A stretch of DNA of 64,000 nucleotides from JACKAQ01 sp965227145 (GCA_965227145.1 OZ245730.1:6076001-6140000); one strand, 5' to 3'; positions 17,077 to 26,183 are shown, numbered from the stretch's first letter. Program-made: numbers and translations. Notes: a model not told the origin generated them from the letters alone.

Positions 17077-19007
17077 ACCCAAGATCGCAACTTTCCGAAT
17101 CCGGTTTTTTCGCACCTGTTTATCGCTGGCTGGCTGTGCTGCTCTGCATTTTTGTGCTCGCCGAAGTGAATTATCCGATGCTCACGCCGCAGGGCGATCT
17201 AGCGATTTTTTCACTGCTCGGTCTCGCGCTGGTTTTTCTCCAAAAAATGCCGGTTGAAAAGCGCTGGCAGAAATGGCTGATGGGCGGCGTTCTGCTCGCA
17301 ACGGCGATCACTTTTGGTTTTGTGGTTGCGCAGAACGAGCCGTTTTTCAGCGAATTTTGGCTCGGCGGAAGATCGCTGGGCGATCGTGCGGGTTTGGAAC
17401 AAACCCCGGATTTCTGGATCGGGCTTGCCGGGTTGCTGATTGTGTTGATCGCCGCGTGGCAGGCAATCGGGTTTACTTTGCCGCTGTTGGCCGGCATATT
17501 TTTGCTGTATGCCGCGTTTGGTCCCCACATGCCGGATTGGTTTTTCCCCCATCGCGGATACGATTGGCAGCGCATCGTCAGCCAAACATTTTTGCACAGT
17601 CAGGGCGTTTTTGGCGTGGCGCTGCGAGTGATGTTCACTTACGTTTTTTTGTTTGTGTTATTTGGTACGCTGCTCAGCCAAACTGGCGCAACAGATTTTG
17701 TGATCAATTTTGCCCGGCGAATTTTCCGGGGCAGCGCCGGTGGTCCGGCAAAGGTTGCGGTGCTCAGCAGCGGGCTAATGGGATCGCTGTCCGGCAGTGC
17801 TGTTGCGAACACGGCAACCACCGGCACTTTCACTATTCCGCTGATGCGCAGTGCCGGTTTTCGCCCGGAAATTGCCGGTGGCGTGGAAGCCGCAGCCAGC
17901 TCCGGCGGCGCGCTCGTTCCGCCAATTATGGGCGCCGGCGCATACATGATGCTGGAAATTATCGATCCGCCGGTAACGTATTTGCAAATTATACGTGCGG
18001 CAATTTTACCGGCAGTGCTGTATTATGTGGCGCTGTTGTTTATTGTGCACCTGCAGGCCAAAAAGCAGGGCGTAACAGATGTGCCGGATGCCCCGAAAAA
18101 TGCCGGTTCGCGATTTCCCGGCGTGGTTTTCGCGGCTGCTTTTGTCGCGTTAATTGCGTTGCTGGTTGTCGGATTCACCCCGTTCCGGGCTGTTAGCCTC
18201 AGTTTATTGGTGATTGTTTTGGTGGGTGCGTTAAAGCCTGCCACCCGGCTTTCGCCACAAAAAATAGTGGCTGCCGCCGTCGAAGCTGCCCAAAGTGGTG
18301 TGGCGCTGGTTGCGGCAGCGGCATGTGTGGGCATTATTCTCGGCGTGGTGACGCTTACGGGAATCGGCAGTAAATTGCCCGCGGCCATTTTACCGCTGGC
18401 GCAGGATAACCGCTTGCTCGCCCTCATTTTGCTCATGATTTCCACCATCATTTTGGGGATGGGTTTGCCCTCAGCGGTGTGCTATTTGCTGATGGCGACG
18501 CTCGTTGGTCCGGTGCTCGGCGAGCTTGGCGTGGTGCCTTTGGCGGCGCATTTGTTCATTTTTTATTTCGGGATGATGTCCATGGTCACGCCGCCGGTTG
18601 CGCTGGCCGCATATACCGCAGCGGCGATTGCGCGATCGGGAATTATGGCAACCGGATTGGCTGCTTTCCGCTTTTCGTTGGTGGGATTTGCGCTGCCGTT
18701 TGCTTTTGTGCTTCGACCGGAACTGTTGCTGATGAACGATTTCGATAATTTCGCGGACTGGCTGCATGTGATCACCCAGCTCCTTTTTTCGTTGACTGGG
18801 ATTATCGCGCTATCCGCCGCAATTGTTGGTTTTGGATTTACCCGGCTTAGATTTTCAACTCGATTTATCGGTTTGATTGCCAGCCTGTTGCTGTTGCTAA
18901 CGCCGGAAGATTTTGCCGATGGCTGGGCACAGCTTGGCGCTCTGGCAGTCACAATTGCCGCCGCTGTTGTGAATTTTCGAAATCATCGTAACCAGTCTGC
19001 CGGTTGA
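17073..19007 (+). CDS. TRAP transporter, fused DctQM-type permease
   Basis: A 644-residue integral membrane protein with about 16 or more hydrophobic helices. The large DctM-type domain is marked by SGSAVANTATTGTFTIPLMR, GGVEAAASSGGALVPPIMGA, GVVTLTGIGSKLP and ILGMGLPSAVCYLL. The first few helices correspond to the small DctQ-type subunit, so both are fused, as in TAXI-type TRAP systems. These import organic acids with an ion gradient and need a periplasmic binding protein; none is encoded nearby, so it must be elsewhere. The start codon overlaps the stop of the molybdopterin enzyme (ATGA), linking import of a substrate to its redox conversion by inference. Confidence 0.92.
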   Translation: MNPRSQLSESGFFAPVYRWLAVLLCIFVLAEVNYPMLTPQGDLAIFSLLGLALVFLQKMPVEKRWQKWLMGGVLLATAITFGFVVAQNEPFFSEFWLGGRSLGDRAGLEQTPDFWIGLAGLLIVLIAAWQAIGFTLPLLAGIFLLYAAFGPHMPDWFFPHRGYDWQRIVSQTFLHSQGVFGVALRVMFTYVFLFVLFGTLLSQTGATDFVINFARRIFRGSAGGPAKVAVLSSGLMGSLSGSAVANTATTGTFTIPLMRSAGFRPEIAGGVEAAASSGGALVPPIMGAGAYMMLEIIDPPVTYLQIIRAAILPAVLYYVALLFIVHLQAKKQGVTDVPDAPKNAGSRFPGVVFAAAFVALIALLVVGFTPFRAVSLSLLVIVLVGALKPATRLSPQKIVAAAVEAAQSGVALVAAAACVGIILGVVTLTGIGSKLPAAILPLAQDNRLLALILLMISTIILGMGLPSAVCYLLMATLVGPVLGELGVVPLAAHLFIFYFGMMSMVTPPVALAAYTAAAIARSGIMATGLAAFRFSLVGFALPFAFVLRPELLLMNDFDNFADWLHVITQLLFSLTGIIALSAAIVGFGFTRLRFSTRFIGLIASLLLLLTPEDFADGWAQLGALAVTIAAAVVNFRNHRNQSAG

Positions 19008-19143
19008 GAAAATGAGTAAATCCAGATTGTGTACATTCTGCATTTTCGCCATTAAATTTTCTGTTTGCTGACGATTTTTTCTCTAAAATTATTATATTAT
19101 CCTTTCAAATTGATTGCATTTTTATAACGTGACGAGGACAGAA

Positions 19144-20187
19144 ATGCCTTTATATATTAAAATATCGACGTTGGTGATTTTTATTACGTGTGCACTAACC
19201 GGAGCAGAAATGGCAAAAGAAAAGTTGCCGCAACAATCAACAGAACAGCCGGTTGCGATTGCCATTCACGGCGGTGCCGGCACCATTTTGAAATCGAAAA
19301 TGACGCCGGAAAAAGAGCAGGCATATCGCAAGGCGCTCCAATTTGCGTTGGAAACCGGTTACGCGATTTTGCAAAAAGGTGGCAGCAGTCTGGACGCAGT
19401 TGAGGCAACCATTCGAACAATGGAAGATTCGCCGCTGTTTAACGCGGGAAAAGGCGCTGTGTTTACCAACGCAGGCACCAACGAAATGGATGCGTCAATT
19501 ATGGATGGCAAAACCCGGCAAGCCGGCGCGGTTGCGCGGGTAACGCACGTCAAAAATCCGATAAGCCTCGCGCGAAAAGTGATGATAAATTCCCCGCATG
19601 TTTTTCTGGTTGGCGAAGGTGCGGAGGATTTTGCCCGCGAAAATGAAATTGAATTGGTCGTACCCGAATATTTCCGCACGGATGAGCGTTGGCAGCAGTT
19701 GCAAAAAATCAAACAAAAGGAAGATAGCGGACAAAGCCGAGAGATTCATCTCGATCACGATAGCGACCACAAATTTGGAACCGTTGGCGTTGTTGCGCTG
19801 GATCGCGACGGCAACCTTGCAGCCGGAACGTCCACCGGCGGAATGACCAACAAACGCTACGGGCGCATCGGCGATTCGCCGGTAATCGGCGCCGGAACGT
19901 ATGCGGATAATGCCACCTGCGCGGTTTCTGCCACCGGTCATGGCGAATATTTTATCCGGGGCGTTGTCGCCTACGATATCGCTGCAATGATGCAATACAA
20001 AAACATCAGTGTGAATGAAGCGGCAGACGCCGTCATCATGGAAAAATTGACGAAAACAGGCGGAACCGGTGGCGTTATTTCGCTGGATCGCAAGGGTAAT
20101 ATTGCCATGCCATTCAACACGGCCGGCATGTATCGCGGCTACGTTGACCGCACTGGAAATTACACGATTAAAATCTATAAAGAATAA
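19144..20187 (+). CDS. isoaspartyl peptidase / L-asparaginase, exported
   Basis: A 347-residue Ntn hydrolase of the plant-type asparaginase family. It is made as a precursor that cleaves itself before a threonine; that residue is T213 in DHKFGTVGVVALD. Other landmarks are AIAIHGGAGTI, GGSSLDAVEATIRTMEDSPLFNAGKGAVF, ASIMDGKT and the active-site region GTSTGGMTNKRYGRIGDSPVIGAGTYA. The first residues from the ATG at 19144 form a signal peptide (LVIFITCALTGAEM), so it should work in the periplasm on isoaspartyl or asparaginyl peptides. A GAGGA site precedes this ATG; the frame is open from 19114. It seems to stand alone, 106 bases after the TRAP gene. Confidence 0.92.
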   Translation: MPLYIKISTLVIFITCALTGAEMAKEKLPQQSTEQPVAIAIHGGAGTILKSKMTPEKEQAYRKALQFALETGYAILQKGGSSLDAVEATIRTMEDSPLFNAGKGAVFTNAGTNEMDASIMDGKTRQAGAVARVTHVKNPISLARKVMINSPHVFLVGEGAEDFARENEIELVVPEYFRTDERWQQLQKIKQKEDSGQSREIHLDHDSDHKFGTVGVVALDRDGNLAAGTSTGGMTNKRYGRIGDSPVIGAGTYADNATCAVSATGHGEYFIRGVVAYDIAAMMQYKNISVNEAADAVIMEKLTKTGGTGGVISLDRKGNIAMPFNTAGMYRGYVDRTGNYTIKIYKE

Positions 20188-20219
20188 CAGGTTAGATAAA
20201 AAAGCGAGTACAAAAAAAC

Positions 20220-20274
20220 AGGGGACGAACGGTACGTCCCCTGCGGAGTTGGGAGGGAGGTTTTGACCTTGTAA
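20220..20274. other. two adjacent hairpins before trmB
   Basis: AGGGGACG (20220-20227) pairs perfectly with CGTCCCCT (20235-20242), and a second short palindrome, TGACCTTGTAAGGTCA, follows around 20265-20280. The first has a run of seven A before it, so it would terminate only transcription entering from the right; both genes around it are plus-strand. They may attenuate read-through into trmB or be a degenerate repeat. Confidence 0.4.
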
Positions 20275-20335
20275 GGTCACGATCAATATAACGGTCTCTC
20301 AAAACTTTGTCAAGCGCTTTTTTCAAATTCGAAAT

Positions 20336-21280
20336 ATGGAACAACAATTCTATTTACGCCATTCTCTCAACGCCAAATGTTTACCTGATTATCCGGTAAA
20401 TTGGGACGCTGTATTTGCCCGAACGGCACCACTTGCTGTAGAAATCGGGTTTGGAAATGGGGAGTTTCTGGTTGATTGGGCAGCCAAAAAGCCCGACTGG
20501 AATCTGGTGGGATTCGAACTGTCGATGGAATCTATCGAGCGCGTTTGTAAACGGATTTTACAATCGGCTAAAGCAAACGTAGTTCCCCTGCACGAAGATG
20601 CCCGGTTCGGGATTCGCGAACTCTTCCCAGATAATTCTATTGAGCATGTGATGATGAATTTCCCAGACCCATGGCCAAAAGATCGCCATAAAAAACGTCG
20701 TTTACTCGATGAAAATTTCATTGATATTCTGGCGATGACGTTGAAGCCAGGTTGTCCGTATGAACTGGTTACCGACCAGCAATGGTACGCCGAAGATGCG
20801 TTCGAATTATTCTCTGCCTCGGCAAATTTTACAACAACTGAAATTGAGCATAACCCGTTGCGCGATGTTGCGACAAAATACGAACGCAAATGGCGAGAGA
20901 TGGGCAGAAGCAGCTATCGCGTTATTGCAATCAAAAATAAATCGGCTATCGTGCCAAGATTACTGGAGAATTCTGAAATGCCACACGCCTTTGTCGAAGA
21001 TAACAATATTCCGCAAAAAGTGGAAAAATTAGTCGGGTTCACTTACTCGGGTTCCGATATCTTATATGTGGTAAAAGATGTATTTACAGATGTTTCGGAT
21101 GGGAGTTATCTGTTAAATGTTGTTGCGAAAGACCGCGATTATCAGCAGAATATATTGGTTGGCATTTACCGGCACAAATCCGAACGCTGGATTGTTAAGC
21201 TGGATAAAATAATTCAACCATATCGCACACCGGCGGTAAAGGCAGCTGTCTGGGGCATTGGAAAACAGCTAAACGATTGA
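20336..21280 (+). CDS. trmB: tRNA (guanine-N7-)-methyltransferase with C-terminal extension
   Basis: A 314-residue SAM-dependent enzyme that makes m7G at position 46 of tRNA in the cytoplasm. The SAM-binding loop is LAVEIGFGNGEFLVDWA; family motifs VGFELSMESIERV, MMNFPDPWPKDRHKKRR, LVTDQQWY and TKYERKW are present. Classical TrmB has about 210-240 residues, so the last 100 residues (after YRVIAIKNKS) are an extension; similar tails are known in some thermophile homologues. There the sequence is predicted mixed alpha/beta, with no motif I recognise. It is monocistronic, with a promoter of recJ 120 bases downstream. Confidence 0.92.
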   Translation: MEQQFYLRHSLNAKCLPDYPVNWDAVFARTAPLAVEIGFGNGEFLVDWAAKKPDWNLVGFELSMESIERVCKRILQSAKANVVPLHEDARFGIRELFPDNSIEHVMMNFPDPWPKDRHKKRRLLDENFIDILAMTLKPGCPYELVTDQQWYAEDAFELFSASANFTTTEIEHNPLRDVATKYERKWREMGRSSYRVIAIKNKSAIVPRLLENSEMPHAFVEDNNIPQKVEKLVGFTYSGSDILYVVKDVFTDVSDGSYLLNVVAKDRDYQQNILVGIYRHKSERWIVKLDKIIQPYRTPAVKAAVWGIGKQLND

Positions 21281-21398
21281 ACTCCCGGTGCCAGGTTGGC
21301 GTTAAACATGTGGCTATCGGAAGGAAATTAAACGAATGTTTTGGTCGGTTCAGTTGTGCTGACCGTTGCTTCATTTCTCTCCGATCACAAAAAAAAAC

Positions 21399-21427
21399 TT
21401 GCGATACTCTGCGGAATCGCGTATCAT
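21399..21427 (+). promoter_or_regulatory. sigma70-like promoter of recJ
   Basis: TTGCGA at 21399-21404, a 17-base spacer and TATCAT at 21422-21427. The predicted start near 21434 gives a leader of about 75 bases that contains a short open frame overlapping the recJ start. Confidence 0.5.
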
Positions 21428-21508
21428 CAAAATAATTAAAAAGAAAATAATTAAGAGTGAAAAATAAATGGCAAAATTGAAAAAATTAGAGAGAAAGGTA
21501 CCGCATGA

Positions 21509-23209
21509 ATGGAATCCAGATGGGTGATAGATCAGAACGTTGACGAAGTCGCGGTCGATCACCTTGCAAAAGAACTTGGAATTCCCCCGGTATTAGCCCG
21601 GATTCTGCTGAAACGAGGCATAGATTGTTTCGATAAAGCGAAGATCTATTTTAACCCGAATTTGGATCGTTTACACGACCCGTTTTTGATGTTGGATATG
21701 GATCTGGCAACCCAACGCCTGCACAAAGCCCTGGAAAACGGGGAAAAAATTATGGTGTACGGCGATTACGACGTGGACGGCGTTTGTGGCAGTTCATTGT
21801 TGTATCTGGTGTTGTCCCGCATGGTTGGTACGCGGGTAAACTACTATATTCCGGATCGCATCAGCGAAGGATATGGTTTATCCAAAGACGCGATCCAGCG
21901 TTTTGCAGATCAGGGAATTTCATTGATCGTTTCGATCGACTGTGGTGTTACAGCTGTAGAAGAAGTACAATTTGCCCGGGATATTGGCGTTGAAGTTATT
22001 ATTTGCGACCACCATGAACCCGGAGACAAATTACCGCCAGCCGTTGCCGTATTAGACCCCAAACGGCCGGATTGTCCTTATCCATTTAAAGAACTTGCCG
22101 GCGTCGGCGTCGGTTTCAAATTTATGCAGGGGCTATATCAGCACCTGGGATTGAACGAAGCCGAACTCGATGAATATCTGGATATTGTCGCATTGGGCAG
22201 TTGCGCCGATATTGTGCCGCTGGTCGATGAAAACAGAATATTGGTGAGCCACGGGCTTCAGCTAATTAACCATCGACCCAGATTTGGCGTAAAAGCGCTG
22301 CTGGAATCGTCGGGTGTTGACCGGAAGGACATCACCGTCGGGTTAATCGTTTTTGTGGTTGCCCCGCGGATAAATGCCGTTGGCAGAATGGGCGATGCCA
22401 GACGAGCCGTGCAAATGATGTGTGCCAACAGCTTGCAACGCGCCCGGGTATTTGCCCGAGAGTTGGAGCGGGAAAACAAAAACCGTCGCTCCGTGGATGA
22501 AAACACATTCAAGGAAGCGCTGGAAACAGCAGAGAAACATTTCGATTCGGAACGTGACCGGGCAATAGTTTTATACAAAGAAGGCTGGCATCCCGGTGTT
22601 ATCGGTATCGTTGCATCGCGGATTGTCGAGCGGTATTATCGCCCGACCGTGATGATTTCGGTGGTCGATGGTATCGGCAAAGCCTCGGCGCGGAGCATCG
22701 CCGATTTTAACATTTATGAAGCAATCAAAGAGTGCTCCGAATTCCTCGAAGCATTTGGCGGACATAAATATGCTGCCGGACTGACCATTAAGCAGGAAAA
22801 CATTCCCGCATTTGCGGAGAAATTTAAAGCCGTTGCTGACCGTCAAATTACCGATGATGATTTGATTCCGCGAATGCGTGTCGATTGCGAAGTTGAGCTA
22901 AAAGACTTTGACGAACGATTAATGCGGTTGTTGAAATTGATGGGTCCATTCGGTCCGCTCAATTTGCGACCGGTTTTTGTATCGCGCAATCTGAATGTCG
23001 TTGGCGAAGCCAGTGTTGTCGGCAGCAATCACCTCAAATTATCCGTTGAGCAAAATGGCGTAAAAATGAATGCGATCGGTTTTAATTTGGGTGATCAGAT
23101 CGAACGCGTGGTCGCGAATAAAGGCATATTGGATTGTGCGTATGTTGTCGAGGAAAATTACTGGAACGGACGTAAAGAATTGCAACTGCGTTTAAAAGAT
23201 ATCAAGTGA
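21509..23209 (+). CDS. recJ: single-stranded-DNA-specific exonuclease RecJ
   Basis: A 566-residue 5'-3' exonuclease for single-stranded DNA, used in recombination and mismatch repair. The DHH phosphoesterase core shows VYGDYDVDGVCGSSLLY, SIDCGVTAVEEV, CDHHEPGD and the spaced ALGSCADIVPLVDENR; the DHHA1 domain follows with GWHPGVIGIVASRIVERYYRP and AFGGHKYAAGLTI, then an OB-like C-terminus. Length is normal. The ATG at 21509 starts right after a GAGAGAAAGG purine run. The next gene, a RodZ-like regulator, starts 13 bases after the stop, so they are probably co-transcribed. Confidence 0.96.
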   Translation: MESRWVIDQNVDEVAVDHLAKELGIPPVLARILLKRGIDCFDKAKIYFNPNLDRLHDPFLMLDMDLATQRLHKALENGEKIMVYGDYDVDGVCGSSLLYLVLSRMVGTRVNYYIPDRISEGYGLSKDAIQRFADQGISLIVSIDCGVTAVEEVQFARDIGVEVIICDHHEPGDKLPPAVAVLDPKRPDCPYPFKELAGVGVGFKFMQGLYQHLGLNEAELDEYLDIVALGSCADIVPLVDENRILVSHGLQLINHRPRFGVKALLESSGVDRKDITVGLIVFVVAPRINAVGRMGDARRAVQMMCANSLQRARVFARELERENKNRRSVDENTFKEALETAEKHFDSERDRAIVLYKEGWHPGVIGIVASRIVERYYRPTVMISVVDGIGKASARSIADFNIYEAIKECSEFLEAFGGHKYAAGLTIKQENIPAFAEKFKAVADRQITDDDLIPRMRVDCEVELKDFDERLMRLLKLMGPFGPLNLRPVFVSRNLNVVGEASVVGSNHLKLSVEQNGVKMNAIGFNLGDQIERVVANKGILDCAYVVEENYWNGRKELQLRLKDIK

Positions 23210-23222
23210 GGTCCTGAAAGCG

Positions 23223-24152
23223 TTGAAAGAATTTTACGAAAATCTGAAAAAAAAGCGCCAGGCAAACAACATCTCACTGGAGGCCGTTCATCAAAAAACC
23301 CGGCTCCCAATGCAATACCTGCAAGCGATCGAAAACGGCCGGATGAATGAATTGCCGAAAGCTTACGAATTAATGTATTTGCGCCGATATGCGCGGGAAA
23401 TCGGGCTGGAGCCCGATGAAGTGGTTCGCGATTACGAGCTGCTTTCCGGGAAGCTAACGCCCGCAGAATCTAATGAAGCCAAACAGCAGGCAGAAGGCAA
23501 GCACCCGGCTTCTGCTGCAGCCCAGCCAATTTCTACCACGGTTAAAGAAACGCTCGATGAAGTAAATCTTGACCGGGTGAATAATTACTTTTGGCCAGTG
23601 TTGATCGTGTTGATTTTTGCTGTCGGTTCATTTTTGGTATATCGTTTTTATGCTGCAGAGAATGCCAATCAGACACCGGAAATAAAAGAAATCAGCATTG
23701 GCGAATTGATGGAGCGGGTTGCAACGGATAGCTCTGCCAATCCGGCTGCGCAATTTGAGGACAGTTTGACAACGCTTCCCGGCGAAGCCACAGGTGTCAA
23801 TTCGGATATCCGAAATGTTGCCGATAATTCGCAAAACTCACCGCAAATATCTGATAACAATAGCGGCACTGCGGTCAACCTGCAAATCCGCAGTCTGGAT
23901 CGCGTTTGGGTTCAGGAAATACGCGACCAGGCCGATACAACAGATTATATTCTCGAAGGCGGGTTGAGCCGCTCAATTAATGCGAAATCGCAGATCGAGC
24001 TGGTTATTGGTCGTGCTGATGCGCTCGAGATTTTGTTGAATGGCAATAATCTCGGCGTAATTGGCGATAGCAACCAGGTTGCCCGGTTAACATTAACGCC
24101 GCAAGGGATTTCGCAAAAAAGACTCACACGCGTACCTGACAGTGGCGAGTAA
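23223..24152 (+). CDS. RodZ-like helix-turn-helix membrane protein
   Basis: A 309-residue protein of the RodZ layout. Residues 1-85 are an Xre-like helix-turn-helix domain (LKKKRQANNISLEAVHQKTR, YLQAIENGRMNELP), followed by a polar linker, a single membrane helix at about 120-142 (YFWPVLIVLIFAVGSFLVYR), a low-complexity stretch, and a C-terminal DUF4115-type beta domain. RodZ ties MreB filaments to cell-shape control, so a morphogenetic role is expected for the family. The start is TTG at 23223; no ATG is available before the conserved helix. It follows recJ closely and ends at a terminator. Confidence 0.85.
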   Translation: MKEFYENLKKKRQANNISLEAVHQKTRLPMQYLQAIENGRMNELPKAYELMYLRRYAREIGLEPDEVVRDYELLSGKLTPAESNEAKQQAEGKHPASAAAQPISTTVKETLDEVNLDRVNNYFWPVLIVLIFAVGSFLVYRFYAAENANQTPEIKEISIGELMERVATDSSANPAAQFEDSLTTLPGEATGVNSDIRNVADNSQNSPQISDNNSGTAVNLQIRSLDRVWVQEIRDQADTTDYILEGGLSRSINAKSQIELVIGRADALEILLNGNNLGVIGDSNQVARLTLTPQGISQKRLTRVPDSGE

Positions 24153-24186
24153 TTAAATGCAGCATTAAAATTGATGGTATTATTTG

Positions 24187-24228
24187 CCAAAACCTCCGGG
24201 ATGTCTTATCTTTGGAGGTTTTCTTTTG
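24187..24228 (+). terminator. Rho-independent terminator after the recJ-rodZ pair
   Basis: AAAACCTCC (24189-24197) pairs with GGAGGTTTT (24214-24222) around a 16-base loop, followed by CTTTT. It lies 35 bases after the RodZ-like stop. Confidence 0.75.
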
Positions 24229-24263
24229 GAACGGCAATATTCTGTATGGGATGGAGAAATGTA

Positions 24264-24815
24264 ATGAAAAATCTTGCGCTGTTGATGTTGCTTTCAATCA
24301 TTTTTGTGAGATGTAGTGCCGGAAAAGTTGTTAAAATTAATCCCGAAGCAATGAAAACAACCAATACCACATACTTGCCGACGGCAGAATTGCACAACCA
24401 AAACGGGCGAGAAATGCTCATCGGAAACGTGGCATATGACGATATCTTGCACTATTTTGAAAGCTGGCGCACCGAGGATGCCGGAATTGTGCTGGATCAG
24501 CCATTGATTGATCGAATAAAGGCTATCAAAGAGCCTATCGACGTTGTTTGCTATTTGGGAACGTGGTGTGAAGATTCCAGAAGCGGTGTTCCGCCCTTTG
24601 TGCGGGCGATTCGCGAAGCAAATAATCCGAATATCCAGTTGACGCTCATTGCTATCAATCGAGATAAAACTGAGCCGGAAAGTCTGTTGGAAAACGGGAT
24701 TGAGCGTGTGCCAACATTTATTCTCAAACAAAACGATGAAGAGTTTGCACGTTTGGTAGAATTCCCCATGCAGGAAAATTTCGTGCTCGATTTTGTTGAA
24801 ATTGCCGGAACTTGA
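24264..24815 (+). CDS. thioredoxin-like lipoprotein
   Basis: A 183-residue exported protein. The start at 24264 gives a hydrophobic signal ending in IFVRCSAG, compatible with a lipobox Cys, although Arg before the Cys is unusual. The rest fits a thioredoxin fold: a strand DVVCYLGTWCEDSRSGVPPF, where the usual CxxC is CEDS with only one Cys, then LTLIAINRD and GIERVPTFILKQNDEEFARLVEFP with the cis-Pro. One Cys suggests a role in binding or peroxide/thiol exchange rather than normal disulfide reduction. It overlaps no neighbour; the next gene begins about 30 bases later. Confidence 0.75.
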   Translation: MKNLALLMLLSIIFVRCSAGKVVKINPEAMKTTNTTYLPTAELHNQNGREMLIGNVAYDDILHYFESWRTEDAGIVLDQPLIDRIKAIKEPIDVVCYLGTWCEDSRSGVPPFVRAIREANNPNIQLTLIAINRDKTEPESLLENGIERVPTFILKQNDEEFARLVEFPMQENFVLDFVEIAGT

Positions 24816-24844
24816 ACTGCGCGTAGCGTAACTGAAAATCAGAT

Positions 24845-25189
24845 TTGTTTCATAAAAACTGTGGAAAAATTCAATTGACAACCAATATCCAAACAGACCA
24901 GCACGAGCATACGGAAGAACATGAGAGCAAAGCCCGGGCGTTTTACCGGCGATTTGTGCGTTTTTCCGAATACTATATTTTTTTATGTTTTGTGATCATT
25001 ATCGTGGTTCCCCTTTTTGAATATGCCTGGGTTCCCGGTTTTATCCGGACAATTTATCTCACCGGATTTCCGCTGTTACTCGTGATTGTGCTGGCCAGTT
25101 TTATAAAAGAACCGATGCTCAAATTTTTTGAAAACCGCTGGCCGGACACACCCGTTAATAAAACCGACCAAAAAACATCCTCAAGGTAG
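24845..25189 (+). CDS. small membrane protein, two helices
   Basis: A predicted 114-residue membrane protein with no ATG available: TTG at 24845 or TTG at 24875 are the candidate starts, the latter giving about 104 residues. A charged N-terminus rich in His and Glu is followed by two hydrophobic helices (EYYIFLCFVIIIVVPLFEYA and YLTGFPLLLVIVLASFI) and a basic tail. I do not recognise the family. It lies between the thioredoxin-like gene and the sugar kinase and ends 5 bases before the kinase start, so it likely shares their transcript. Confidence 0.6.
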   Translation: MFHKNCGKIQLTTNIQTDQHEHTEEHESKARAFYRRFVRFSEYYIFLCFVIIIVVPLFEYAWVPGFIRTIYLTGFPLLLVIVLASFIKEPMLKFFENRWPDTPVNKTDQKTSSR

Positions 25190-25193
25190 TGGA

Positions 25194-26180
25194 ATGACAT
25201 CGATTAGTGAGCCGCGGCTGTCGGAAATTGTATCTGCCTGCGCTGCCAAACGCATTATGGTTATCGGCGATTTGATGATCGACCGGTATTTGTGGGGTAA
25301 CGTCACCCGGATTTCACCGGAAGCGCCGGTGCCCATTATCAACATCGAAGATGAAGATGTGCGTTTTGGCGGAGCCGCCAACGTCGCCAATAATTTGATC
25401 GGGCTGGCTGTTGAACCGGTGATGGTTGGCGTCGTCGGTGCGGATAAATGGGGCGATATCTTTCGCGAAAAGCTTGAAAAACAACAGCTTACCATCGGTG
25501 GGTTAATTGAAGATGATACCCGCCCGACAACCATCAAAACCCGGATTATCGGAAATAACCAGCATATTGCACGCGTAGATCGCGAGAAAACACACACTAT
25601 TTCCGGCGTCACAGCTACAAAAATTATTCAATTTGTGGAATCGCAACTGGATAAAATAGATGCAATCATTTTAGAAGATTATAACAAAGGCTTGCTCATT
25701 CCGCAAATTATTGCGCCGGTTGTCGAAATGGCGAGCAGAAAAAAAGTTACCGTAACCGTTGACCCCAAATTCGATAATTTTTTGGCGTATCAAAACGTTA
25801 CCGTTTTTAAGCCAAACAAAAAAGAAACCGCCGAAGCGCTGGCAATGCGGCTGGATAGTGAAGCCGATATTCGCGAAGCCGGTGCAAAGCTGCTCGCAAA
25901 ATTAAATGCAGAAAATGTGTTGATAACGCTGGGTGCGCAGGGAATGGCGCTTTTTGAGCGAAACGGGCAGGTTGAACTGACGGGCACGAGGGCACGCCGG
26001 GTTGCGGATGTTTCCGGTGCCGGCGACACAGTAATTGCCACTTTAACGGCTGCGCTGGCAGCCGGCGCAACTATCTCAGAAGCTGTGTCGATGGCCAATT
26101 TTGCTGCTGGCGCCGTTTGCGAAGAAGTTGGCGCTGTGCCAATTACCATCGAAAAACTGACGAATGTGATGCTCCGGTAA
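25194..26180 (+). CDS. PfkB-family kinase, HldE/RfaE kinase-domain type
   Basis: A 328-residue ribokinase-fold enzyme matching the kinase domain of RfaE/HldE, which phosphorylates D-glycero-D-manno-heptose 7-phosphate in the pathway to ADP-heptose for lipopolysaccharide. Motifs: IMVIGDLMIDRYLWGNVTRI, VRFGGAANVANNL, DPKFDNFLAY, FKPNKKE, and the catalytic DVSGAGDTVIATLTAALAAG. The separate nucleotidyltransferase half of HldE is absent, so this is the split (HldA-like) form. The ATG at 25194 was chosen because it has a GTGGA purine stretch and starts the conserved region; the frame is open from 25128. An O-antigen-ligase-like gene lies 1.5 kb away. Confidence 0.88.
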   Translation: MTSISEPRLSEIVSACAAKRIMVIGDLMIDRYLWGNVTRISPEAPVPIINIEDEDVRFGGAANVANNLIGLAVEPVMVGVVGADKWGDIFREKLEKQQLTIGGLIEDDTRPTTIKTRIIGNNQHIARVDREKTHTISGVTATKIIQFVESQLDKIDAIILEDYNKGLLIPQIIAPVVEMASRKKVTVTVDPKFDNFLAYQNVTVFKPNKKETAEALAMRLDSEADIREAGAKLLAKLNAENVLITLGAQGMALFERNGQVELTGTRARRVADVSGAGDTVIATLTAALAAGATISEAVSMANFAAGAVCEEVGAVPITIEKLTNVMLR

Positions 26181-26183
26181 AAT

